Assembly: GCF_022761035.1 (NCBI RefSeq)
Contig: NZ_JAKWJP010000006.1
Coordinates: 186,001-250,000 of the forward strand
Source of the DNA: Microbacterium sp. SS28
GTDB lineage: Bacteria; Actinomycetota; Actinomycetes; Actinomycetales; Microbacteriaceae
Direction of reading: 5' to 3'
Length of the DNA stretch: 64,000 bases
In this document: in pieces, positions 1 to 8,262 of the stretch
Numbering within the stretch: the stretch's first letter is position 1
Layout: each line of letters begins with the position of its first letter
Program-made: the position numbers and the translations under genes
The notes under the pieces: model-generated
What the model saw: only the letters and a program-made list of their open reading frames with translations
Database searches by the model: none
What the model was told of the DNA's origin: nothing

Positions 1-696
1 GTGGCAGTGCAGCCCGACGAAGTGCAGGCCGTCGATCTCGCGGATGCGGGCGACGGCGGCCGCGGCATCCTCCAGCGCGAAGCCGAACTTCTGGTCCTCG
101 TGCGCTGTCGCGAGGAAGTCGTGCGTCTCGGCGTGCACGCCGCTGTTGACGCGGACGAGCACCGCCTGCGTCGCGTCGAGGCGCTCGACGATCGCCGCGA
201 GGCGCTCGAGCTCGATCCAGCTGTCGATCACGATCGAGCCGACGCCCACCTCGACGGCGCGCTCGAGCTCGGCGACGCTTTTGTTGTTGCCGTGGAACCC
301 GATCCGTGACGGGTCGGCGCCCGCCGCGAGTGCGACGGCGAGCTCGCCGCCCGTGCAGACGTCGACCGCGAGACCCTCGTCGGTGACCCAGCGCACGACC
401 TCGCTCGAGAGGAACGCCTTGCCCGCGTAATAGACCCGCGCCTGCGCGCGCTGCACGGCGGCCGCGGCGCGGAACGCCTCGAGCGCGCGGCGCGCGTGCG
501 CGCGGACCTCGTCCTCGTCGAGGACATAGAGAGGCGTTCCGAAGCGATCGCGCAGCGCGGTCGCATCGATGCCGCCGAGACGCAGCACTCCGTGCTCGTC
601 GCGGTCGGCGCCGGTGGGCCAGACGCCTGCGGCGAGGTCGTTCGCATCGACCGGGGCGGGCGGGAGGTCGACTCGGCTCGACGGGGCGGCGGACAC
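1..696 (-). CDS. lysA: Diaminopimelate decarboxylase, N-terminal part (cut by window edge)
   Basis: PLP enzyme of the alanine-racemase fold that decarboxylates meso-diaminopimelate to L-lysine, the last step of lysine synthesis. The 232 visible residues hold the N-terminal half. Residues 89-96 read VYYAGKAF, where K93 is the expected PLP lysine, and the protein runs off the edge at a GLHCH motif typical of LysA. The proposed start is the GTG at 694-696; an in-frame TTG lies at 706-708. It lies downstream of argS and the DUF2993 gene on the same strand, the usual actinobacterial order that leads into hom/thr genes. Identity is secure; the exact start is less so. Confidence 0.93.
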   Translation of the reverse strand, partial: MSAAPSSRVDLPPAPVDANDLAAGVWPTGADRDEHGVLRLGGIDATALRDRFGTPLYVLDEDEVRAHARRALEAFRAAAAVQRAQARVYYAGKAFLSSEVVRWVTDEGLAVDVCTGGELAVALAAGADPSRIGFHGNNKSVAELERAVEVGVGSIVIDSWIELERLAAIVERLDATQAVLVRVNSGVHAETHDFLATAHEDQKFGFALEDAAAAVARIREIDGLHFVGLHCH

Positions 697-795
697 GGGT
701 GGGACCAATCGGTGGGGGCTTCGACGCGACGCCGTCCGGTGCGGACCGGCGGCGGATGCCGCGGCCGGATGACTCACGCGCCGGGCAGTCCTTGC

Positions 796-801
796 AGTCT
801 A
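796..801 (-). promoter_or_regulatory. Possible -10 box for lysA
   Basis: TAGACT on the minus strand in the 159-base gap between the DUF2993 gene and lysA. It matches the actinobacterial TANNNT -10 element and would give a leader of about 90 bases. No good -35 was found, so lysA may also be read from the argS transcript. Confidence 0.3.
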
Positions 802-855
802 GGGCACGGAGTATGCCGGTCCCGGCCTACGCCGGCAGTGGGGCAACGGGTGCGC

Positions 856-1677
856 TCAGGAGCACGTGCCGTTCTCCTGGAGGGCGGAATCGCTCAAGAT
901 GCTCCCGTCGATGTCGACGGCGGCGACGAGCTGATCGCCGACCACCTCGACCGACGTGAGCGTCATGCCTGCCGGCACATGCTCGGCGATGCACACCGTC
1001 CAGTCCTTCAGGACGAGGTCTGCGACGGCGCCGAAGCGGTCGCGCAGGTCGTCGGCCGAGACGTCGGCTCCCGCGAGCTGAAGGCGTGAAGGCGTCAGGA
1101 CGAGATCCCCGTCGACCGCCGAGGGTGTCAGTGCGACGCCGACCGGGATGCCGACGCCGAAGAAGCTGAGCTCCGTCGCCATCGTGACATCCGGCTCCGC
1201 CAGGCCCAGGCTGTCGACAGGGAAGTCCTGCACTCCCGCGAGGAGCGCCTGGAGCTGGGCCGTGTCGAGGGCGAGGGTCGCCGTCGCGGCGTCGGCCGCG
1301 GCATCCCCCCGGATCGCGATGCCCTGCGCGTGCACCGTGACATCCCCCGTGACGGTGCCGATCGCGACGTCGTCCGACGCGACGGTGACGTCGTCGAGCT
1401 CACCCGCGATGAGCTGCGGGATGACGGCGCCCGCGACCGTGACGTCGATCGGCTGATCGGCGGGCAGCGCGAGGTTCGTCACGATCTGATCGCGGATGGT
1501 GCGCTCGACGAGCCCCCGTGCGACCCACTCCGCGACGAACCATGCGGCGATCGCGAGGGCCACGACGATGAGCGCCGAGATGATCCACGGCCACGCGCTG
1601 CGCCGCCGGCGCGGCTCATGCGGCGCCGTCGCCCAATCGGGGAGCGGCTGGGTGGGCTGCGTGTCGGCGGCGCTCAT
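856..1677 (-). CDS. DUF2993 (LmeA-like) membrane-anchored lipid-binding protein
   Basis: A 273-residue protein with a short cytoplasmic N-terminus rich in Pro and Arg, one membrane segment at about residues 30-52, and an extracytoplasmic beta-rich domain of the DUF2993 family. Family members such as mycobacterial LmeA bind phospholipid and act in cell-envelope glycolipid maturation; that role is inferred from the family only. The start lies 4 bases after the argS stop, so the two are almost certainly co-transcribed, with lysA next. Nothing in the sequence names its ligand. Confidence 0.85.
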   Translation of the reverse strand: MSAADTQPTQPLPDWATAPHEPRRRRSAWPWIISALIVVALAIAAWFVAEWVARGLVERTIRDQIVTNLALPADQPIDVTVAGAVIPQLIAGELDDVTVASDDVAIGTVTGDVTVHAQGIAIRGDAAADAATATLALDTAQLQALLAGVQDFPVDSLGLAEPDVTMATELSFFGVGIPVGVALTPSAVDGDLVLTPSRLQLAGADVSADDLRDRFGAVADLVLKDWTVCIAEHVPAGMTLTSVEVVGDQLVAAVDIDGSILSDSALQENGTCS

Positions 1678-1681
1678 ATCG

Positions 1682-3346
1682 CTACATCCGTTCGGGTGCC
1701 TGGACGCCGAGCAGCTGCAGGCCGTTGCGCAGAACCTGCCCCGTCGCGTCGTTGAGCCACAGCCGCGTGCGGTGCACGGGCTCCACGGGATCGTCGCCCT
1801 GCGGGATCACGCGGCAGTTGTCGTACCAGCGGTGGTAGAGGCCCGCGAGCTCCTCGAGATAGCGCGCGATGCGGTGCGGCTCGCGCAGCTCGGCGGCGAA
1901 CGCGAGGATCCGCGGGAACTCCTGCAGCGCGCCCAGGAGCGCCGACTCGGTCTCGTGACCGAGCAGCTCGGGCGCGAAGTCCGAGCGGTCGACGCCGGAT
2001 GCCGCGGCATTGCGCCCGACGTTGTGCGTGCGGGCGTGCGCGTACTGGACGTAGAAGACGGGGTTGTCGTTCGAGCGCTTCTGCAGCACGTCGAGGTCGA
2101 CGTCGAGGTTCGAGTCGGTCGAGCTGCGCACGAGGGCATAGCGCGCGGCATCCGTCCCCACGATCTCGACGAGGTCCTCGAGCGTCACGACGGTGCCCGC
2201 GCGCTTGGACATGCGCATCGGCTGTCCGTCCTTGACGAGGTTCACCATCTGTCCGATGAGGATCTGCAGGTTGACGCGCGGCTCGTCGCCGAACGCGGCG
2301 CACATCGCCATGAGGCGCTGCACGTAGCCGTGGTGATCCGCGCCGAGCATGATGATGCAGCGGTTGAACCCGCGCTCCCGCTTGTCGAGGTAGTAGGCCA
2401 GGTCGCCCGAGATGTAGGCCGGCTGCCCGTCCGACTTGATGACGACGCGGTCCTTGTCGTCGCCGAACTCGGTCGTGCGCAGCCACGTCGCACCGTCGGC
2501 CTCGAAGATGTGGCCGAGCTCGGTGAGGCGCTGCACGGCGCGCGCGACGGCGCCCGTCTCGTGCAGGTGGTTCTCGTGGAAGTAGACGTCGAAGTCGACG
2601 CCGAAGTCGTGGAGGCTCTTCTTGATCTCCTCGAACATGAAGCCGACCCCGAGCTCGCGGAACGCCTCCTGCTTGCCCACCGGGTCGAGCGCGTCGATGT
2701 CGCCGTCGTAGGCGAGCGCGACGCGGCGCGCGATATCGAGGATGTAGCCGCCGCCGTAGCCGTCCTCGGGCGTCGGGAGACCCTCGTGGGCCGCGATGAG
2801 GCTGCGGGCGAAGCGGTCGATCTGCGCGCCGTGGTCGTTGAAGTAGTACTCGCGGGTCACGGAAGCGCCCTGCGACGCGAGGATGCGCGCGAGCGAGTCG
2901 CCGACGGCGGCCCAGCGCGTGCCGCCGAGGTGGATGGGGCCGGTCGGGTTCGCCGAGACGAACTCGAGGTTGATGACCTCGTCGGAGCGGCTCTCGTTGG
3001 TGCCGAAGGCGGCGCCGGCGTCGACGATGGTCTTCGCGAGCGCACCGGCGGCCGCGGCATCCAGTCGGATGTTGATGAAGCCGGGTCCCGCGACCTCGAC
3101 GCTCGCGACGCCCTCGGTCTCGGCGAGGCGCTGCGCGATCTCGGCCGCGAACTCGCGGGGATTGACGCCCACGACCTTCGCGAGCTTGAGCGCCGCGTTT
3201 GACGCCCAGTCTCCGTGGTCGCGGTTCTTGGGACGCTCGAGCGGCAGCTCCGCACCCGTCAGCCCATCCGCCGATCCAGGGCGTCGCGCCTCGGCGAGGG
3301 GGACGATGACAGCGGCGAGGGCGGCGGAGAGTGCGTCTGGAGTCAT
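1682..3346 (-). CDS. argS: Arginyl-tRNA synthetase
   Basis: Class I aminoacyl-tRNA synthetase charging tRNA-Arg, 554 residues, a normal length for bacterial ArgS. The N-terminal ArgS domain (about residues 1-90) carries the GPGFINIRL stretch. The catalytic HIGH-type motif is HLGG in SANPTGPIHLGGTRW, and a KMSKS-type loop appears as RMSKRAGT. The C-terminal part is the DALR anticodon-binding domain. It heads the argS-DUF2993-lysA operon. The ATG at 3344-3346 is preceded by a TAGACT box, giving a leader of only a few bases. The window's own tRNA-Arg(CCG) would be one substrate. Confidence 0.97.
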   Translation of the reverse strand: MTPDALSAALAAVIVPLAEARRPGSADGLTGAELPLERPKNRDHGDWASNAALKLAKVVGVNPREFAAEIAQRLAETEGVASVEVAGPGFINIRLDAAAAGALAKTIVDAGAAFGTNESRSDEVINLEFVSANPTGPIHLGGTRWAAVGDSLARILASQGASVTREYYFNDHGAQIDRFARSLIAAHEGLPTPEDGYGGGYILDIARRVALAYDGDIDALDPVGKQEAFRELGVGFMFEEIKKSLHDFGVDFDVYFHENHLHETGAVARAVQRLTELGHIFEADGATWLRTTEFGDDKDRVVIKSDGQPAYISGDLAYYLDKRERGFNRCIIMLGADHHGYVQRLMAMCAAFGDEPRVNLQILIGQMVNLVKDGQPMRMSKRAGTVVTLEDLVEIVGTDAARYALVRSSTDSNLDVDLDVLQKRSNDNPVFYVQYAHARTHNVGRNAAASGVDRSDFAPELLGHETESALLGALQEFPRILAFAAELREPHRIARYLEELAGLYHRWYDNCRVIPQGDDPVEPVHRTRLWLNDATGQVLRNGLQLLGVQAPERM

Positions 3347-3355
3347 AACCGCACC

Positions 3356-3361
3356 AGTCTA
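3356..3361 (-). promoter_or_regulatory. -10 box of argS
   Basis: TAGACT on the minus strand, 9 bases before the argS ATG. The predicted transcription start lies 2-3 bases before the codon, so the mRNA is practically leaderless. Confidence 0.45.
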
Positions 3362-3448
3362 CGTTCGGGCGGCCACGCGATCCTGTGCGCGTGGCATGAG
3401 GAAGGCGGGGGTTTGTCCGCATCCGGCGCGCGGGTGCGGGCCCTCGGG

Positions 3449-4312
3449 TCAGGAGATCTGGACGAGCGACGTGAAGTCGTCTGCCGCGGGGTCGGATGCC
3501 TCGATGAGCGCAGGCTCGAGGGGCGCTCCGGCGTCCAGGGCGTCGCCCGATGCGTCGTCGGGGACAACTGTCGCGTCGACGTGCATGCGCTTGAGTCCCA
3601 CGTGACCGCCGTGGTAGCTGAGGAACGCGCAGTCGGCGGCATCCCGCCCCGTCGCAATGCGGACGAGCGAGTGGCGGTTCGCGAGACGCGTGCCGTCGAT
3701 GACGTACCAGGAGCCGTCGAGGTAGGCCTCGGCGACGGCGTGGAAGTCCATCGGCCGCAGCCCCGGCGCGAAGCACGCGGCGTAGCGGGCGGGCATGTCC
3801 ATCGCCCGCAGCAGCGCGATGACGACGTGCGCATAGTCGCGGCAGACGCCCTGGCCGGTCATGAGCGTCGTGACCGCGCTGTCCGTGCCCTGGCTGAGCC
3901 CCGGGGTGTATGTCGTGCTCGTCGCGACGAAGTCGCTCACGGCGGCGATGAGCTCGTGGCCGTGCAGACCCTTGAACTGGCGACGCGCCTGCGAGAACAC
4001 CTCGTCGGACTGGCAGTAGCGGCTCGGACGCAGATACGTGATGGCCTCGAGGTCGCTCGTGCGGCTCGCCGCCATCTGCCCCTCGACGGTCGCGGCATAG
4101 CGCACCTCGAGGCGTCCCGCCTCGCCCGTGAGGCGGTGCAGCCGGCTTCCGGACTGGTCGACGATCTCGGTCGGGGTGTAGACGCGGTCGCCCTGCGTGA
4201 ACGTCAATTCCTCGCTCACGAGGGGCACTTGCTGGGCCGCCGTGATCTGGAAGATGAGGTCGACGGAGGACCCCAGATCGAGGTCCAGTTGGGCGGTCAC
4301 GACGCGTTGCAC
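3449..4312 (-). CDS. Transglutaminase-like superfamily protein
   Basis: About 287 residues from the chosen GTG. The papain-like transglutaminase core is clear: catalytic Cys157 in GVCRDYAH, His191 in DFHAVAEAY, and the Asp in YVIDGTRL. The N-terminal part resembles the beta-sandwich (Bact_transglu_N) that usually precedes this core. No signal peptide is seen, so it is probably cytoplasmic. Relatives are proteases or peptidoglycan/protein-modifying enzymes; the substrate is unknown. The GTG at 4310-4312 is chosen because AGGA sits 7 bases upstream; an in-frame ATG at 4373-4375 would add 21 unlikely residues. It diverges from the SGNH hydrolase. Confidence 0.82.
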   Translation of the reverse strand: MQRVVTAQLDLDLGSSVDLIFQITAAQQVPLVSEELTFTQGDRVYTPTEIVDQSGSRLHRLTGEAGRLEVRYAATVEGQMAASRTSDLEAITYLRPSRYCQSDEVFSQARRQFKGLHGHELIAAVSDFVATSTTYTPGLSQGTDSAVTTLMTGQGVCRDYAHVVIALLRAMDMPARYAACFAPGLRPMDFHAVAEAYLDGSWYVIDGTRLANRHSLVRIATGRDAADCAFLSYHGGHVGLKRMHVDATVVPDDASGDALDAGAPLEPALIEASDPAADDFTSLVQIS

Positions 4313-4482
4313 CGAAGTATCCTCGCACGCCGGATCGGGTGCTCCCTCCGGGTGTGCAGAACGGATGCCGAGCACTCGCTGTGACGGTCCTGCGAACGTC
4401 GATCGCGCCCGTCGAACGGAGGCCTCTGATCTGCGGTTTTCGCGCGGTTTCCCGCGGATGCGGCGATCGGCGGATTCTGACG

Positions 4483-4488
4483 TACACT
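4483..4488 (+). promoter_or_regulatory. -10 box, leaderless SGNH hydrolase gene
   Basis: TACACT, then 6 bases, then GTG. The predicted transcription start falls on the start codon and no Shine-Dalgarno sequence is present. Confidence 0.5.
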
Positions 4489-4494
4489 CGCCGC

Positions 4495-5283
4495 GTGAAC
4501 CCGCACGGACCCTCCCGCGGGCGGCATCCGGGGCGGCTCCTGCTCACGTCCCTCGCCGCCGTCGCGATCGTGTGCGCCATCGCGGTGTGGCACGCATGGT
4601 CCGCACCCGCCGAGCCGGTCCGTCCCGTCGCGCAGGCGGAGTCCGCGGCGATCGCCCCCGCGCCGATCAGCCTCCCCGACGAGCCCACCGTCCTGGTGTT
4701 CGGCGACTCGTGGACCTACGGCTCCGCCGCGACCCTTCCGACGCTCGGCTATGCGTATGTGCTGGGCGAGACTCAGGGGTGGAACACGATCGTGGACGGG
4801 GTGCGCGGCAGCGGCTACCTCAAGCCCGGAATCGACGGCGGGAGCTACGGCGAGCGCATCGCCGCACTCGACCCCGCGCTCCACCCCGACCTCGTGATCG
4901 TCGAAGGCTCGATCAACGATCGGCGCCTGTATCCGACGGGATTCCGGGATGCCGTCACCGCCGCGTGGGACGCGCTCGGCGCCCTCTACCCCGACGCCGA
5001 CTTCGTGATCCTGGGGCCGGCGCCGCAGGTGCTGCCCGTGGAGAAGGCGACGGCGCGCATCGACGCCGACCTCGCGGAGCTCGCGACGGCGCGCGGCTGG
5101 TGGTACGTCTCCCCCATCGCCGACGACTGGATCACGGACGCCAACTACGCCGCCGTCATCGACTCCTCCGACTTCGGCCGCGACCACCCCTCGACCGAGG
5201 GGCACGCGTATCTCGCGGCGCGCGTCGCCGAGGCGCTCGACGGGATGACGGCGCTCGACGCCGTCGCGGCCGACGCCGGCTGA
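4495..5283 (+). CDS. Secreted or membrane-anchored SGNH/GDSL hydrolase
   Basis: A 262-residue lipase/esterase-fold protein. An uncleaved signal or membrane anchor lies at about residues 12-32 after a basic N-terminus. Block I is VLVFGDSWTYGS, with nucleophile Ser72. Block V contains the Asp-His pair in DFGRDHPSTEGH near residue 231. SGNH hydrolases remove acyl groups from sugars, lipids or peptidoglycan; the substrate here is unknown. The GTG at 4495 is preferred over an upstream in-frame start at 4339, because the latter region is arginine-rich junk and because the TACACT box sits 6 bases before this GTG. Confidence 0.85.
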   Translation: MNPHGPSRGRHPGRLLLTSLAAVAIVCAIAVWHAWSAPAEPVRPVAQAESAAIAPAPISLPDEPTVLVFGDSWTYGSAATLPTLGYAYVLGETQGWNTIVDGVRGSGYLKPGIDGGSYGERIAALDPALHPDLVIVEGSINDRRLYPTGFRDAVTAAWDALGALYPDADFVILGPAPQVLPVEKATARIDADLAELATARGWWYVSPIADDWITDANYAAVIDSSDFGRDHPSTEGHAYLAARVAEALDGMTALDAVAADAG

Positions 5284-5315
5284 CCCGGCCGTCGGGAACC
5301 CGTATGCCGCGGTGA

Positions 5316-5321
5316 TACCCT
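5316..5321 (+). promoter_or_regulatory. Possible -10 box of the tRNA gene
   Basis: TACCCT lies 10 bases before the tRNA 5' end, the right place for a tRNA promoter with a very short leader. No clear -35 is seen. Confidence 0.35.
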
Positions 5322-5331
5322 CGATCGGTAC

Positions 5332-5404
5332 GCCTCCGTAGCTCAGGGGATAGAGCGTTGGTTTCCGGTACCAAAGGTCGCAGGTTCGATTCCTGTCGGG
5401 GGCA
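5332..5404 (+). tRNA. tRNA-Arg (anticodon CCG)
   Basis: A 73-base cloverleaf. The acceptor arms GCCTCCG and CGGGGGC pair fully with one G-T. The D-arm is GCTCAGGGGATAGAGC. The anticodon stem TTGGT/ACCAA closes the loop TTCCGGT, so the anticodon is CCG, reading the Arg codon CGG. The T-arm holds GGTTCGATTCC. The discriminator base is A and the CCA end is not encoded. It stands alone between the SGNH gene and a hairpin. Confidence 0.97.
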
Positions 5405-5405
5405 C

Positions 5406-5446
5406 AACCGCGAAAGGCCGTCCCCAAGGGGCGGCCTTTCGCGGTT
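5406..5446 (+). terminator. Hairpin terminator after tRNA-Arg
   Basis: The arms AACCGCGAAAGGCCG-CCCC and GGGGCGGCCTTTCGCGGTT pair over 19 base pairs, with one bulged T and a two-base loop. It starts 2 bases after the tRNA. There is no strong T run, as is common for actinobacterial terminators. Confidence 0.8.
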
Positions 5447-5469
5447 CTGACGTCGGCGGGAATCGAACA

Positions 5470-5484
5470 GCCCGCGAAGCGGGC
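5470..5484 (-). terminator. Small hairpin behind the 107-residue hypothetical gene
   Basis: GCCCGC-GAA-GCGGGC, a 6-bp stem about 30 bases past the stop of the minus-strand gene at 5517. It may help end that transcript; the stem is short. Confidence 0.35.
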
Positions 5485-5516
5485 GTGGTTCGCGGGCCCC
5501 ACCCACCAGATCGTCG

Positions 5517-5840
5517 CTAGTCGTACTCCTCGGCCGACGGAACCCCTTCGTCAGCGGAGGACGCGACCGGGCGGAGGCGGCGCGTGAGCCGGCGGAGCAC
5601 GTCCACGACATCGCCGTCGATGAGCTCGTCATCCGACGTCCCCGCGTCGATCGCGACGATCTGACTCGCGGGGCCGACGAGGAAGGTCGCCATCACACTG
5701 TGGCCGGCCGCGGTCCGGATCGGGATCTCGACACTCCCCGCGGTGCCTACCTCGGCGAGCGCCGCGCCGTACTCGAAGAGCGCCACGACGATCTCGTCTC
5801 CGGTGAGGAACTCACCGCCTGCGTACGTCACGATCTTCAC
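5517..5840 (-). CDS. Conserved-looking hypothetical protein (107 residues)
   Basis: I do not recognise the family. It starts with a compact beta-rich stretch (MKIVTYAGGEFLTGDEIVVALFEY spans roughly residues 1-24), has a hydrophobic middle with no clear transmembrane helix, and ends in an acidic tail from about residue 90. Codon use looks native. The GTG at 5838-5840 is preceded by TAGCAA six bases upstream, consistent with a leaderless mRNA. A guess at function would not be supported; it stands alone between the tRNA gene and a divergent acyltransferase. Confidence 0.7.
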   Translation of the reverse strand: MKIVTYAGGEFLTGDEIVVALFEYGAALAEVGTAGSVEIPIRTAAGHSVMATFLVGPASQIVAIDAGTSDDELIDGDVVDVLRRLTRRLRPVASSADEGVPSAEEYD

Positions 5841-5977
5841 CCTTCATTGCTACCGCAGGCCCACTCGTCACGCCCCGGGGTTGCCATCTGACGGGGTCGG
5901 CGCTACGGCGCACGCGTTCACGGTGTCGTTTCGGTGATCCGTTACTCGAGCGAAACCTCGTGTCCAGGCCCCGCTCG

Positions 5978-5983
5978 TACACT
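5978..5983 (+). promoter_or_regulatory. -10 box of the OpgC-like gene
   Basis: TACACT, 8 bases before the ATG at 5992, with GAGGG between them. The mRNA leader would be one or two bases. Confidence 0.4.
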
Positions 5984-5991
5984 CTCGAGGG

Positions 5992-7131
5992 ATGCCAGGC
6001 CGAGATCGAGTGACGAAGACGGCGGGACGCGATCCCGCGATCGACGTTATCCGTGCTCTCTGCATCGTGAGCATGACGTTCGCCCATGTGGCATACGGAA
6101 GCCCCGCCTACCGCGCGACGCACGGACTGCTGTGGTTCGACGGCGCGATGGGATTCGTGCTCCTGTCGGGCTTCGTCGTCGCGATCGTCCAGCGCAGGAC
6201 CCTCGAGCGGGTCGATCTCGGCGCGGCCCAGGCGAAGGCGCTGCGTCGCGGCCGGCTCGTCTATCTCGCTCACGTGGGCATCTGCGCGCTGGCGTTCGTC
6301 GCCGCGTCGCTGAGCGTCGCTCAGAGCGTCGACTACGCGGGCGTCGACGACTTCACCTCGTGGTGGGAGCCGATCGTCGCGGCGCTGACGCTGCAGATCA
6401 ATCCGAGGAACGCCTCGATCCTGTCGCTCTACGTGATCCTCCTGCTGCTGACGCCCCTGGCCACGTGGGCGCTCGCCCGTGGACGCACGATGCTCCTGGC
6501 CGTTCCGGCAGCGGGGCTCTTCGTGCTGGGTACCCTGCTGCCGGGGCTGTTCACGCTGCCGCGGGTGCCCGGCATCCCGGGCCTGATCAACTGGGCGACG
6601 TGGCAGACGCTCTATTTCGCGGCCTTCCTGGCGGGGTGGCACTGGACGCGGATCCGCGGCGCGCTGCTGCGTCCGGCCGTGTGGATCAGCCTGCTTGGCG
6701 CGGCGATCCTCGTCGGCGCTCTCGCTCAGGCTCGCGTCCGGCTCTGGCCGGCCGAGGGCGACGGCTTCTTCGCGATGCTCGACGCACTCTTCGACGACGG
6801 CACGCTGGGCGTGGGAACGATCGCACTCGCGTTCACCGTCGTCGCGGGACTCTACGGCGCGCTGTCGCCGTTCGCCGAGCGGTGGCCGCGCCTGGCCGCC
6901 GAGGTCGGGCGCGTCGGCCGGCGGAGCCTCGACTGCTACATCATCCTCTGCATCCTCGTCCTGGTCGTCCCCGCCTTCTGGCAGTACGAGACGAGGAGTC
7001 TCGCCGCGATGGTCTACGGCGCGGGGGTGCTCACGCTCATGTACGGCTGGTGCCGGGTGCGCGACGCGCGACAGCACCGCAGGCTCTCGGCAGCGGCATC
7101 CGCCTCCGGACACGCGTCGGCGACGATCTAG
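5992..7131 (+). CDS. OpgC-like integral membrane acyltransferase
   Basis: A 379-residue polytopic protein with about ten hydrophobic helices spread over the whole length. The N-terminal DPAIDVIRALCIVSMTFAH segment and the later NASILSLYVILLLLTP segment resemble OpgC, the enzyme that transfers succinyl groups to periplasmic glucans, and the wider acyltransferase-3 fold. The His in FAHVAYG is a plausible catalytic residue. Actinobacterial relatives probably acylate envelope polysaccharide, but the acceptor is unknown. The Ala/Ser-rich last 20 residues are cytoplasmic tail. It is monocistronic and converges on the CPBP gene. Confidence 0.78.
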   Translation: MPGRDRVTKTAGRDPAIDVIRALCIVSMTFAHVAYGSPAYRATHGLLWFDGAMGFVLLSGFVVAIVQRRTLERVDLGAAQAKALRRGRLVYLAHVGICALAFVAASLSVAQSVDYAGVDDFTSWWEPIVAALTLQINPRNASILSLYVILLLLTPLATWALARGRTMLLAVPAAGLFVLGTLLPGLFTLPRVPGIPGLINWATWQTLYFAAFLAGWHWTRIRGALLRPAVWISLLGAAILVGALAQARVRLWPAEGDGFFAMLDALFDDGTLGVGTIALAFTVVAGLYGALSPFAERWPRLAAEVGRVGRRSLDCYIILCILVLVVPAFWQYETRSLAAMVYGAGVLTLMYGWCRVRDARQHRRLSAAASASGHASATI

Positions 7132-7195
7132 CCGGAACCCGCGGCGAACCGGAGAACGGGCCGGATTCATTGAAGGAACCGCCCGTACAAACAGG

Positions 7196-7223
7196 TCACC
7201 CCGGGGCCGGAGCCTCGGGGTGA
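7196..7223. terminator. Hairpin between convergent genes
   Basis: TCACCCCG and CGGGGTGA arms, 8 bp plus two more pairs past a mismatch, in the 240-base gap between the OpgC-like and CPBP genes. It is placed to serve either side. The rest of this gap (7224-7371) is T-rich on the plus strand and holds no gene I can support. Confidence 0.5.
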
Positions 7224-7371
7224 TCGGTCGCAGTCGTGGTTTCTGTGTATCCGCCTGTCTTTCGATGGGCTACGTTTCTGTTTTCTTCTGCATGCCTGAC
7301 GATACTCTCCGCGCGGACGTCGTCAAGAGGTCCCGTCGAAGTTGCTTCACCGTCACGCTGAAGGTGAAGGA

Positions 7372-8262
7372 TCAGACCAGGAACAGCCCGTCCAGGAGCC
7401 CGGGATTGTGGGCGTGGACGAGCACGAGGAAGACGATCGCGTCGAAGAGCAGGTGCACCGTCACGACGTAGGCGAGCGACCTCGTCACCATGAAGATGAA
7501 GCCCTGCAGGAGCGCGAACGGGATCGTCAGGACGGGACCCCACGCCTGGTAGCCCAGCTCCCACAGGAACGACACGAAGACGATCGTCTGCAGGATGTTG
7601 GACTGCCAGTCCGGGAAGTGCCGGCGCAGCAGCGCGAACACCGTGCAGATGAAGAAGAGCTCGTCCCAGATGCCGACGGAGCCCACGCCCACGAACAGGC
7701 GCGCGATGAGCGCGGGGGTGTCCACGACGGGCCAGTTGAGGTAGACGCCCGACGTGATGAAGTAGAACGGCAGGATCAGCCACCCGAGCGCCAGCACCGC
7801 GACGAGCCACGACCACTGGAAGGCCGTCCAGCGTCCTCCCCCGCGCCACGGGAACCGGATCGCCCGGTCGCGGTAGACGAACCGTGAGACGAGGTAGGGC
7901 ACGGCCACCGCCCCGCCCAGCGCCGCGCCGAACCGCACGAACGCGAGGTCGTCGAGCTCGGCCTTGAGCGGGATGGCGCTCACGATGAGCAGTCCGGCCG
8001 CGATGAGCGACAGATCCCGCAGCAGACCCGGTCGGCGGACGGATGCCGCATCCCCCGCCGGCGCCGATGCCGCGGGCGCGGCATCCCGTCTCCGCTCGAA
8101 GAGCCAGGCCGCGGCGAGCGCCGCCGCGAGCAGCAGCCAGCCCAGCCAGGGAATGCGCAGCACGAAGAACGCGGGCGCCGAGAGGCACGCGAGCAGGGCC
8201 GGCACGAGCCCCACGGACCACGCAGGGCGCGCGAGCGGGAGGGCGGAGGGGGCGGCGGGCAT
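7372..8262 (-). CDS. CPBP-family intramembrane protein (degenerate metalloprotease motifs)
   Basis: About 296 residues with eight or so hydrophobic helices and an Ala/Pro-rich cytoplasmic loop at about residues 65-85. The C-terminal half matches the CPBP (Abi/CAAX protease-like) fold: IWDELFFI in motif 1, an aromatic WELGY segment, and HLLFDAI as the final HxxxD motif. Motif 1 normally reads EExxxR; here it is DE and lacks the Arg, so activity is uncertain. The ATG overlaps the stop of the upstream MFS gene (ATGA), so it is the last gene of a trmB-MFS-CPBP operon. Confidence 0.8.
   Translation of the reverse strand: MPAAPSALPLARPAWSVGLVPALLACLSAPAFFVLRIPWLGWLLLAAALAAAWLFERRRDAAPAASAPAGDAASVRRPGLLRDLSLIAAGLLIVSAIPLKAELDDLAFVRFGAALGGAVAVPYLVSRFVYRDRAIRFPWRGGGRWTAFQWSWLVAVLALGWLILPFYFITSGVYLNWPVVDTPALIARLFVGVGSVGIWDELFFICTVFALLRRHFPDWQSNILQTIVFVSFLWELGYQAWGPVLTIPFALLQGFIFMVTRSLAYVVTVHLLFDAIVFLVLVHAHNPGLLDGLFLV

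Noticed and set aside
1674..4688. Minus-strand open frame of about 1000 codons
   Set aside because: It runs out of frame across argS and the transglutaminase gene; it is a shadow with very Arg-rich composition.
5452..5466. tRNA remnant (GGGAATCGAAC, like a reversed T-arm) downstream of tRNA-Arg
   Set aside because: The matching stem bases are absent and no other arm can be folded; it is most likely chance.
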